In this document: piece by piece, positions 1-5,211 of the stretch
How the letters are laid out: each line of letters opens with the position of its first letter
Numbering within the stretch: the first letter of the stretch is position 1
NCBI GenBank assembly: GCA_030632765.1
Contig: DAOVUC010000055.1
Coordinates: forward strand, 1-8,657
DNA: 8,657 bases
From: Candidatus Dadabacteria bacterium
GTDB lineage: Bacteria; Desulfobacterota_D; UBA1144; Nemesobacterales; UBA2774
Direction of reading: 5' to 3'
Made by a program: the position numbers and the translations under genes
The notes under the pieces: generated by a model
Databases searched by the model: none
Told to the model about the DNA's origin: nothing
Seen by the model: only the letters and a program-made list of their open reading frames with translations

Positions 1-445
1 GATAATACTTGGAGTCGATGGGCATGAATGCTCTATGACCTGCTCTAGTGATAACAAAATCGTGCTTAATTGCGCCGTTGACTTCTCGTCGTGCAGTCAA
101 ACGTTCCAGCTGATGCCTCAATAGTATGTCCGCGGATCGGCATTAAATCGTATAAACAACCCTCTGTATTGAAACTCGGCGTCAAAGCCGTACATGAAGA
201 AATTCTAACTTAAATGCTATACCAGTCTTCTGGGACTTGACGCCGATAATAGGGTTATAAGTTATGTTGGATATAGACTTATTGAGCATCACGAGAAACG
301 AGTCCATAAGAATCGCAAGGAAGCATTAAATTGTTCATAATTCCAACCTAAACCGGCCATGACAAAAGGGGAGCGGTACATCCTTTTTAATGCTCTATAA
401 TTTCCGAAAATTAGACCAAATAGAGTTAGTTTAAGATTACAATGT
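1..445. other. Non-coding stretch with no supported gene
   Basis: Stop codons are frequent in all six frames and I see no frame that recalls a protein family. There is no tRNA T-loop motif. GC is about 41% over the first 420 bases, not far from the flanking genes. The longest start-to-stop frame I noticed on the plus strand, at 264-329, encodes 21 residues and has no convincing ribosome binding site. Small structures seen are a 10-bp direct repeat (AATGCTCTAT at 27-36 and 389-398), a 9-bp inverted repeat (177-185 and 237-245), and two weak hairpins near the regulator's 3' end. All are close to what chance gives in this length. It may be plain intergenic DNA or decayed sequence. Confidence 0.6.
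364..413 (-). terminator. Weak candidate hairpins downstream of the response regulator
   Basis: Two small stems lie 33-82 bases past the regulator's stop codon. One is AT-only (TAATTT at 398-403 with AAATTA at 408-413, 4-nt loop). The other pairs AAAAGG at 364-369 with CCTTTT at 382-387 around a 12-nt loop. Neither has both a GC-rich stem and a clear U-tract, so this is only a possible site of transcription termination. Confidence 0.2.
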
Positions 446-1129
446 TCACGTTACAAACCCGTTACGGAAGCCAAACAGTATGAGTTCTGAGCGATTTTTT
501 ACTTTGAGCTTTTTAAAAACTTTATATAAATGGAACTTTACGGTTTTCTCGCTTATATACAATTCATCGGCGATTTCTCTATTGGTCAAACCGGTAAGAA
601 GTAACTTTATGATCTTTATCTCAGTCTCGGTCAAGTCATAAATCTGCCCTTTTACCTCTACTTTCTTGGTAGAATAGGAGGATCCGTCCACAACTTTCCC
701 CATTAATTTTCTTTCAGCCCATAATTCTCCATCAAACACCGCTTTTACCGATTTGATAAGCTCTGAGGAATTGGCGTCTTTAAGTAAATAACCTCTGACA
801 CCGGAACGAATAGCGTTTATTAGTAGGTTCTCACTATAATCATTGTCGATTAACAAAATTACTTTTGCGCTCTTATTCTTTTTCACCAACCCTAAAATTT
901 TAGTTAGGTTCAAACCTTTAAGCTCCACATCCAGTACTAATATATCAAAATCAAATTGTTTGGAAGATTGGACTAAATCAATCAAATTTGATACCCCGGA
1001 TACAACTTTAATCTTATTATCTTCTTCCAGAATCTTAGAAAGTCCTTCCATAACCAGAGGATAACGGCTGGCAACTATAGTCTTAATAGTTTGAGGCTTC
1101 TTCTTGGGAGATAACTTAGGATCAACCAT
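446..1129 (-). CDS. NarL/LuxR-family response regulator with a degenerate receiver domain
   Basis: Cytoplasmic DNA-binding transcription regulator, 227 aa, a normal length for the NarL family. A lysine-rich N-terminal stretch of about 14 residues precedes the receiver domain (about 15-135). A LuxR-type helix-turn-helix follows (about 164-221), with the family pattern LT..E at 166-170, TNREIA at 182-187, ISEKTVK at 192-198 and KNRSEL at 211-216. The phospho-acceptor Asp67 (in VLDV) and Lys117 (YLLKDA) are present. The acidic pair that normally binds Mg2+ (A-D-D-H-P) reads A-S-R-Y-P at 20-24, and the switch Thr/Ser is Ile94. Normal phosphotransfer is therefore doubtful, and the protein may act without phosphorylation or sense another signal. 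No histidine kinase gene is adjacent. The start is supported by AAGGAG at 1140-1145, 10 nt upstream. DNA targets cannot be read from the sequence. Confidence 0.9.
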   Translation of the reverse strand: MVDPKLSPKKKPQTIKTIVASRYPLVMEGLSKILEEDNKIKVVSGVSNLIDLVQSSKQFDFDILVLDVELKGLNLTKILGLVKKNKSAKVILLIDNDYSENLLINAIRSGVRGYLLKDANSSELIKSVKAVFDGELWAERKLMGKVVDGSSYSTKKVEVKGQIYDLTETEIKIIKLLLTGLTNREIADELYISEKTVKFHLYKVFKKLKVKNRSELILFGFRNGFVT

Positions 1130-1139
1130 TTGAGAACCG

Positions 1140-1145
1140 CTCCTT
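1140..1145 (-). promoter_or_regulatory. Ribosome binding site of the response regulator
   Basis: On the minus strand this reads AAGGAG, with 10 nt before the ATG at 1129-1127. It supports the chosen start. Confidence 0.65.
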
Positions 1146-1162
1146 TATGATATAGAAAGCAA

Positions 1163-1182
1163 TGAACATTCATTCACGTTCA
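1163..1182. promoter_or_regulatory. 20-bp dyad in the regulator's leader
   Basis: TGAAC-N10-GTTCA, with 5-bp arms at 1163-1167 and 1178-1182. Its size and symmetry resemble sites bound by dimeric LuxR-type proteins. Five-base arms are easily found by chance, so this is only a candidate. A second overlapping dyad, AATGA-ACAT-TCATT, lies at 1161-1174. Confidence 0.25.
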
Positions 1183-1215
1183 ACATTCGTATATTACCAT
1201 AGAGAAGTGAATTCT

Positions 1216-1255
1216 ACATACTTTGGTATTATAGTTTACTCAAACTAAAGTATGT
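1216..1255 (-). promoter_or_regulatory. Candidate promoter -10 enclosed by a 9-bp inverted repeat
   Basis: Perfect 9-bp arms ACATACTTT (1216-1224) and AAAGTATGT (1247-1255) are spaced 31 bp centre to centre, close to three helical turns. Between them, on the minus strand, is a perfect TATAAT (1233-1228). A -35 at the usual spacing would fall at 1256-1251, overlapping the outer arm, but the bases there (AACATA) match the consensus poorly. A start near 1221 would give a leader of about 90 nt for the regulator gene. A nested 5-bp stem (AGTTT/AAACT, 1233-1246) also overlaps the hexamer. The arrangement fits an operator that covers the promoter, possibly for autoregulation (inference). Confidence 0.4.
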
Positions 1256-1381
1256 TATCTTAAACCGATCTTTACTTAACCTCAAAGTGCTTTTTATTAT
1301 TAAGGATGAAAAATAAGAAAAAGCTATTCCGATACGGGCTAATCTTTGGTATGGAGCATCCAAATTAATTGCGTAGGCAAA

Positions 1382-1918
1382 TTATTTTTGTGGAGGGACG
1401 ATTAAGGGGGTCTGAATCGGCTTTGCCAATCCGATAAAAACAACAAGTTCATGACCGCCAGGGTTCTCGGGGTCAGCAATAATTTCCCAGTTATTCGTGA
1501 GCCAGACATTTCCCGACGGATCAATCTGAACTGCTGTATTGCGCTTCAAGCCGTCAAAGAAATAACCGCCGTCGGGTGAAATAGGGTCTCCGGTCTCAAA
1601 ACCAGGCGGGCAGTTCTGTGGCGCCGCACCGCATAATTGAGATACAGCCTTACCCTGGAAGTTGGCCACCCACACGTTATCATTGCCGTCTACGGCGATA
1701 CCCCATGGTATGAGGAGTCCGCCGCCTTTAAAGGGGCCGACAGGGTCGCCGTCTGCGTTAATCAGGGTAACAGAGGCATTTTTCCCACTAAATTCAGCGG
1801 CAAGGGAGAGTTCAAGTACCTGAATCCATGTAGGTGGATCTGTACCGTCACAGGGCGCTCGAATAATACCCGAATTTGAAACCCATATATTTCCAAGACT
1901 ATCGCTTGCAACACCCAG
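1382..1918 (-). pseudogene. 3' fragment of an NHL-repeat beta-propeller protein gene, fused in frame to dprA
   Basis: Residues from about 226 to 402 of the fused frame show three propeller-like repeats: GVASDSLGNIWVSNSG (226-241), GIAVDGNDNVWVAN (297-310) and AVQIDPSGNVWLTNNW (353-368). Three cysteines (247, 320, 327) and many Gly, Pro and Asn residues resemble secreted propeller proteins. No signal peptide is left, since the gene's own 5' part is absent. GC is about 50-52% on average, reaching 57-60% in places. It is about 42% in the adjoining DprA half and lower further along. The gene ends naturally with TAA. Function is unknown; such propellers often act as binding or streptogramin-lyase-like domains. 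It probably came from another locus or another genome. Confidence 0.6.
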
Positions 1919-2590
1919 GGAAAGACCGCAAATTATTCTATTTCTTCTGGGAAAGTTTTGCGCAATCGGCGGCGTTTCCAAAGGAAATTCCGAGAGGATA
2001 GCTCCATTTTGAGATACTTCTTTATAAAGTTTCTTATTTTCAGGAGGATATACAACATCGAGACCACAGCCTAATACGCCGATAGTACGCCCTCCTCTCT
2101 TAAGCGCTTCTGACTGAGCAATTGAATCAATTCCCCTTGCCAAACCGCTAACAATTGTGACTCCCATCGAGGCAAGTTCCCCAGAGAGGGATTCAGCCAT
2201 TGTCCTACCGTACCGATTGGGAATCCTGCTGCCGACTATAGCAATAGAGAGCTTATCCTGAGGAAGAATTTCACCACTCATATAAAGAATCGGAGGCGGA
2301 TTGTAAATTTGCATTAACGAACCCGGATATTCAGGATCGTTTAGAGGAAGCAGTTTAATGCCCCATTTTTCAATTTTTGCTAATTCCTTCTCTACAATTT
2401 CCCAATCTTTAAAACTCTTAATAGATTCGACATTCTTGTCCTTAATCCCCTCTACTATAAGCAGCTCTTTTTTGGGAGCTTTAAATATATCCTCAGGATT
2501 TTGGAATCTATTAAAGAGGTTCTTAGTTAATACGCCTCCTATTCCGTTTACCATGCTAAGAGCAATCCAGTACTTCCAATCTTCTCTCAT
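1382..2590 (-). CDS. dprA: Chimeric frame: DprA N-terminal half fused to an NHL-type beta-propeller
   Basis: An open frame of 402 aa made of two unrelated parts. Residues 1-227 match DprA/Smf, the cytoplasmic protein that loads RecA on incoming single-stranded DNA. The N-terminal helical region (about 1-75) is followed by the Rossmann fold with IAIVGSR at 116-122, VSGLARGID at 147-155, LGCGLDVVYPPEN at 173-185, SEFP at 200-203 and NFPRRNRII at 212-220. DprA should continue with its remaining beta strands and usually a C-terminal winged-helix domain; these are missing. From about residue 226 the protein reads as NHL/SMP-30-like propeller repeats with GNIWVSN, DNVWVAN and GNVWLTN. The start has no SD sequence but sits 10 nt after a candidate -10. 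The product is unlikely to be a working DprA: its fold is broken mid-domain. A true fusion cannot be excluded from sequence alone. Confidence 0.8.
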   Translation of the reverse strand: MREDWKYWIALSMVNGIGGVLTKNLFNRFQNPEDIFKAPKKELLIVEGIKDKNVESIKSFKDWEIVEKELAKIEKWGIKLLPLNDPEYPGSLMQIYNPPPILYMSGEILPQDKLSIAIVGSRIPNRYGRTMAESLSGELASMGVTIVSGLARGIDSIAQSEALKRGGRTIGVLGCGLDVVYPPENKKLYKEVSQNGAILSEFPLETPPIAQNFPRRNRIICGLSLGVASDSLGNIWVSNSGIIRAPCDGTDPPTWIQVLELSLAAEFSGKNASVTLINADGDPVGPFKGGGLLIPWGIAVDGNDNVWVANFQGKAVSQLCGAAPQNCPPGFETGDPISPDGGYFFDGLKRNTAVQIDPSGNVWLTNNWEIIADPENPGGHELVVFIGLAKPIQTPLIVPPQK

Positions 2591-2600
2591 AGTGCCAAAA

Positions 2601-2630
2601 GTTCTAACCTTAAATGGGTAGGGCAGTCAA
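2601..2630 (-). promoter_or_regulatory. Candidate dprA promoter giving a nearly leaderless transcript
   Basis: On the minus strand TTGACT (2630-2625, 5 of 6 match to the -35 consensus) is followed after 18 nt by TAGAAC (2606-2601, 4 of 6 match to the -10). Ten nucleotides separate the hexamer from the dprA ATG, so the transcript would begin a few bases before the start codon. No SD sequence is visible. This suggests dprA has its own promoter in the 70-bp gap after the UPF0045 gene. Confidence 0.4.
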
Positions 2631-2660
2631 GAAATAATTTATTAATTATGGCTCAGACGT

Positions 2661-2951
2661 CTATAATTTCTCTTCTAAACTGATCATCTTTCCTTCCATT
2701 GTATACGGTTTGTCTGTCCTCTCACTTATCCTTAAAGAGGTACTAATACGCTCTACTCCCATTTTCTTAAGCTCATCATGACACTTTTTAACTAGCGGGA
2801 TAATATCATCCCATTCGCATTCCATATTCGTACCCATTGAATGTGATTCATATTTTAGACCGCTACCTTGAACCACCTTCATGACGCATGCGACATATTC
2901 TGAAAGTGAAGCACCAACCCCTATAGGTATTATGCTTAATTCTATTATCAT
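2661..2951 (-). CDS. UPF0045/MTH1187-family thiamine-binding protein
   Basis: A small cytoplasmic protein of 96 aa, the full length for the UPF0045 (DUF77, MTH1187/YkoF-like) family. Members have a ferredoxin-like alpha/beta fold, form oligomers, and some bind thiamine or hydroxymethylpyrimidine. Family features seen are the N-terminal strand ELSIIPIG (4-11), the Y..HSMGTNMECEWDDI block (34-50) and the C-terminal RISERTD (74-80). An AGGGGG stretch 5 nt upstream of the ATG can serve as ribosome binding site. The gene is divergent from the yjbQ-like gene and 70 bp upstream of dprA on the same strand. The thiamine link comes from the family and is strengthened by the YjbQ neighbour; the exact role (binding, transport or salvage) is not known. 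Confidence 0.85.
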   Translation of the reverse strand: MIIELSIIPIGVGASLSEYVACVMKVVQGSGLKYESHSMGTNMECEWDDIIPLVKKCHDELKKMGVERISTSLRISERTDKPYTMEGKMISLEEKL

Positions 2952-2970
2952 AGAAGCCCCCTGCTTTAGT

Positions 2971-2988
2971 TAACGCAAATAACGCAAA
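2971..2988. repeat. Perfect tandem 9-bp repeat in the divergent control region
   Basis: TAACGCAAA is present twice without a gap (2971-2979 and 2980-2988). It lies between the candidate -10 of the UPF0045 gene and that gene's start codon, where a bound protein could block transcription. It could equally be a chance duplication. Confidence 0.6.
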
Positions 2989-3009
2989 CGGAGTGAAATA
3001 CCCCTTTGC

Positions 3010-3015
3010 ATTATA
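3010..3015 (-). promoter_or_regulatory. Candidate -10 element of the UPF0045 gene
   Basis: The minus strand reads a perfect TATAAT here. The -35 position at normal spacing (about 3038-3033, TTACAG) is a poor match. A start near 3003 would give a leader of about 50 nt containing the tandem repeat at 2971-2988. Confidence 0.35.
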
Positions 3016-3061
3016 TAAGTACACTTGCTAACCTGTAATGATATCAGATTTAAAGACTAAT

Positions 3062-3068
3062 AAGGAGG
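3062..3068 (+). promoter_or_regulatory. Strong ribosome binding site of the yjbQ-like gene
   Basis: AAGGAGG, 8 nt before the ATG at 3077. It decides the start: an in-frame ATG at 3038 lies upstream of the site and would add 13 residues with no SD sequence and no family similarity. Confidence 0.85.
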
Positions 3069-3076
3069 TTCTATAT

Positions 3077-3490
3077 ATGAAAAGCCTGACTGAGTATTTA
3101 TGGTTCGATACAGAACAAAAGCGGGAAATGGTACATATAACAGACACAGTAAGAGATATAGTATTTAAGAGTGAGGTACAAGAAGGTTTTGTCCTTGTAT
3201 CAGCAATGCACATTACGGCTGCAGTTTATGTAAACGACAATGAGAGCGGACTTATTGAAGACATTTGGGAATGGCTTGAGGGCATAGCGCCTTACAGGGA
3301 AGATTATCGCCACCATAGAACAGGAGAGGAAAACGGTGATGCTCATCTCAAGAATCTAATAATGCATCATCAAGTGATTGTGCCTATTACAGAAGGCGAT
3401 CTCGACCTGGGTCCGTGGCAGAGGGTGTTCTATGCGGAATTTGACGGAGGCAGAAAAAAAAGAGTAGTTGTGAAAGTAATCGGAGAATAA
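3077..3490 (+). CDS. yjbQ: YjbQ/UPF0047 family protein (thiamine-phosphate-synthase-like)
   Basis: A soluble cytoplasmic protein of 137 aa, the usual family length. It carries the UPF0047 core: [15 protein letters not shown] (45-59), [13 protein letters not shown] (68-80), GDAHL (87-91), the [11 protein letters not shown] block (105-115) and a C-terminal basic strand (126-134). YjbQ-type enzymes can weakly replace thiamine-phosphate synthase when overexpressed, joining hydroxymethylpyrimidine diphosphate and thiazole phosphate; their physiological reaction is not firmly known. The conserved His and acidic residues needed for a metal or ligand site (His45, His79, His80, His90, Glu121, Asp123) are present. 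The gene is divergent from the thiamine-linked UPF0045 gene, supporting a shared pathway. The start was set by the SD sequence at 3062-3068. Confidence 0.9.
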   Translation: MKSLTEYLWFDTEQKREMVHITDTVRDIVFKSEVQEGFVLVSAMHITAAVYVNDNESGLIEDIWEWLEGIAPYREDYRHHRTGEENGDAHLKNLIMHHQVIVPITEGDLDLGPWQRVFYAEFDGGRKKRVVVKVIGE

Positions 3491-3519
3491 CGCCTTATAT
3501 TCTAAATTCTCAAATCCGT

Positions 3520-3525
3520 TATAAT
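3520..3525 (+). promoter_or_regulatory. Candidate -10 for leaderless transcription of the DUF1285-like gene
   Basis: A perfect TATAAT ends 9 nt before the ATG at 3535, and no SD sequence lies in between. The transcript would start 2-3 nt before the start codon. No good -35 is visible at the usual spacing (3497-3502 reads ATATTC). Confidence 0.4.
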
Positions 3526-3534
3526 TAACACACT

Positions 3535-3987
3535 ATGGAGCAAAAGCATGATCCTACTAAGCCTAGATTCTTCATTGATAAAAGAGGAAATTGGTTTCAG
3601 GACGGAATCAAAATCCAGCACCGATTAACCTATCTCTATAACAATAAATTGTTGAGTCGTGATGAGGAGGGGAGATATTATCTCGATGAAGGTAGCGGGA
3701 AACTCTACATTGAAGTTGAAGACACTCCTTTTGTAGTAAAAATGGTAGATAAAAAAGGGGACGACTTTTATATTATCTTAAATGACAAAACAAAAGAAAA
3801 ACTCGACTTGCATACTCTAAGTATTAACCCTGAAAACATACCGTATGCGAAAATTAAAGACGGCGAATTTGACGCGCGGTTTTTAAGACCCGCTTACTAT
3901 GAGTTCATGAAATATCTTAAAAAGGAAGACGACAATTACTACATTATGTCAAAGGGAGCAAAATACGTATTAAAAAGGATTCCCTAA
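3535..3987 (+). CDS. DUF1285-like protein of unknown function
   Basis: A 150-aa soluble protein with no signal peptide or membrane segment, rich in charged and aromatic residues. The N-terminal part FIDKRGNWFQDGIKI (13-27), the short helix after it and GRYYL (46-50) with YIEVEDTPFVV (58-68) match the DUF1285 pattern. The C-terminal FDARFLRPAYYEF (112-124) and YYIMSKGAKYVL (135-146) also fit. Family members are small two-domain beta-rich proteins without an assigned function, and I do not assign one. The gene is 44 bp after yjbQ and may be read through from it, although a candidate promoter lies just before its start. Its TAA stop (3985-3987) overlaps the stop codon of hemW on the other strand. 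Confidence 0.75.
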   Translation: MEQKHDPTKPRFFIDKRGNWFQDGIKIQHRLTYLYNNKLLSRDEEGRYYLDEGSGKLYIEVEDTPFVVKMVDKKGDDFYIILNDKTKEKLDLHTLSINPENIPYAKIKDGEFDARFLRPAYYEFMKYLKKEDDNYYIMSKGAKYVLKRIP

Positions 3988-5141
3988 TTCAGTGCTTCTA
4001 CAACTCTTAAAATAACCGCGTTTGACAATAGGTTACCCTTTTTAGTTAACCGGATAGAGCTGTCTGTGTACTCTAAAAACCCATCTCGCACAAGATTTCC
4101 AACCTTTTCCATATTTGCTTTTAATTGAAATGTATTTTCAAGCTCGGATATATTGATCCCGTCTTTTAACCTAAGCCCCATCAAGACTTTATCTTCTATT
4201 ACTTCCTCTTTTTTTAATTGTTCCGTAAAGTCCAGAGGTTTTTTCCCTTCACTTACAGATTTCATATAAAGTGCCGGGTTCCTGAGATTTGCCCACCTCT
4301 CGCCCCAGAGACTAGAATTACCCATAGCGAAATGAGAATGAGCCCCTGCTCCAAGACCAAGGTAACTCTCACCTCTCCAGTAAAGCATATTGTGAGCGCT
4401 CTCAAACCCTTCTTTTGCGTAATTAGAGATCTCGTACTGCTTGTAACCCGCATCTTCAAGAAAATCAGTTGTGTAAGTAATGAAATCGATGAGCCTCTCA
4501 TCGGTCGGTAATTTCAATTTGCCAAGCGCGTGGAGTTTCCCAAATTCCGTGCCATCCTCAATAGTCAAGCAATATGCGGAGATATGAGGGTAATCAAAAG
4601 TAAGAGCTTCTTTTAAATCCTCCTCCCATTGTAGCAATGTTTCATTTGTAGTTCCATACATTAAATCAAAACTATAGTTCTCAAATCCGGCATTAATTAC
4701 ATCGTCTAGTATTTTTCTGCTATCTTCAGGAGCGTTAATTCTTCCCAGGAAACTCAGCTTTCTTTTGGAAAAAGACTGAACTCCAACGCTTATTCGATTT
4801 ATCCCTATACTACGAAGCCCCTTAAGCTTGTCTAAATCCGCGGTCTTCGGGTTTACCTCTAAGGAAACTTCTAAATTATCTGCGGGGCGAGTGATTTGAT
4901 AAATTCTAGAGATAATTTTTTCAATACTCTTTGGATCAAATAGAGAAGGCGTTCCTCCTCCGAAAAATATAGATGTTAGCTCAACATCTTGAACTTCGTT
5001 ACGATAAAGCTCTAGTTCACGCAATATTGACTCGGTATACTCTATTTCCGGAAAACGACCACCTACTCCGTAAGAATTAAAGTCACAGTAGGGGCATTTT
5101 GTTACACAGTAAGGGATATGAATATATATTCCAAATGGCAT
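3984..5141 (-). CDS. hemW: HemW, radical SAM haem chaperone-type protein
   Basis: A 385-aa cytoplasmic radical SAM protein of normal HemW length. The [4Fe-4S] cluster motif C12-x3-C16-x2-C19 is followed by Asp-Phe. This CxxxCxxCxF form marks HemW; true coproporphyrinogen dehydrogenase HemN has CxxxCxxCxC. The SAM-binding GGGTPS is at 61-66, VNPKT lies in the third strand, SVGVQSF follows, and the C-terminal HemW domain has AHNMLYWRGESYLGLGAGAHS. HemW binds haem and is proposed to deliver it to membrane proteins such as respiratory enzymes; it is often misnamed an oxygen-independent coproporphyrinogen oxidase. The start has no SD sequence but is preceded by a -10-like hexamer 6 nt upstream. 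The gene is tail to tail with the DUF1285-like gene and divergent from the tolC-like gene. Confidence 0.93.
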   Translation of the reverse strand: MPFGIYIHIPYCVTKCPYCDFNSYGVGGRFPEIEYTESILRELELYRNEVQDVELTSIFFGGGTPSLFDPKSIEKIISRIYQITRPADNLEVSLEVNPKTADLDKLKGLRSIGINRISVGVQSFSKRKLSFLGRINAPEDSRKILDDVINAGFENYSFDLMYGTTNETLLQWEEDLKEALTFDYPHISAYCLTIEDGTEFGKLHALGKLKLPTDERLIDFITYTTDFLEDAGYKQYEISNYAKEGFESAHNMLYWRGESYLGLGAGAHSHFAMGNSSLWGERWANLRNPALYMKSVSEGKKPLDFTEQLKKEEVIEDKVLMGLRLKDGINISELENTFQLKANMEKVGNLVRDGFLEYTDSSIRLTKKGNLLSNAVILRVVEALN

Positions 5142-5147
5142 GATGGT

Positions 5148-5175
5148 ATTTTACGGTATGAGAAAAATGTTGCAA
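5148..5175 (-). promoter_or_regulatory. Candidate hemW promoter, leaderless
   Basis: On the minus strand TTGCAA (5175-5170) and TAAAAT (5153-5148, 5 of 6 match) are separated by 16 nt. Only 6 nt lie between the -10 and the hemW ATG, so transcription would start at or next to the start codon. No SD sequence is visible. Confidence 0.4.
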
Positions 5176-5176
5176 C
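5169..5176. repeat. Perfect 8-bp palindrome GTTGCAAC between hemW and the tolC-like gene
   Basis: It lies in the 70-bp divergent spacer. Its core TTGCAA reads the same on both strands and could act as a -35 element in both directions, or as a small operator. Confidence 0.4.
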
Positions 5177-5200
5177 GTATATGTTTTAGAGTCATATTAT
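5170..5200 (+). promoter_or_regulatory. Candidate promoter of the export operon
   Basis: TTGCAA at 5170-5175 (4 of 6) and TATTAT at 5195-5200 (5 of 6) are separated by 19 nt, slightly long. CATATT at 5193-5198 would give the ideal 17-nt spacing but a poorer match. The -10 ends 11 nt before the ATG at 5212, giving a leader of about 5 nt and no SD sequence. Confidence 0.35.
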
Positions 5201-5211
5201 TCTTTTAAATC

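Noticed and set aside
177..245. 9-bp inverted repeat CGGCGTCAA/TTGACGCCG with a 51-nt loop
   Set aside because: One such pair is expected at appreciable chance in 445 bases, and nothing nearby suggests a function.
264..329. 21-codon plus-strand frame in the left non-coding stretch
   Set aside because: Too short, with no convincing SD sequence and no recognisable feature.
843..1064. Plus-strand frame opposite the response regulator (73 codons)
   Set aside because: It lies fully inside the regulator gene, has no family resemblance and is a shadow of the AT-rich coding sequence.
1637..1879. Plus-strand frame of 80 codons opposite the propeller segment
   Set aside because: The minus-strand frame has recognisable propeller repeats. 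The plus frame has no SD sequence or family motif.
3038..3076. Upstream in-frame ATG as the start of the yjbQ-like gene
   Set aside because: A strong AAGGAGG at 3062-3068 lies inside this extension and points to the ATG at 3077, which gives the normal family length.
2952..3076. TPP riboswitch between the two thiamine-linked genes
   Set aside because: The conserved CUGAGA-type core and the long paired leader are not present in this 125-bp region.
4218..4511. Overlapping plus- and minus-strand frames inside hemW (about 80-97 codons)
   Set aside because: HemW motifs run through this region in the main frame; the others are out-of-frame by-products.
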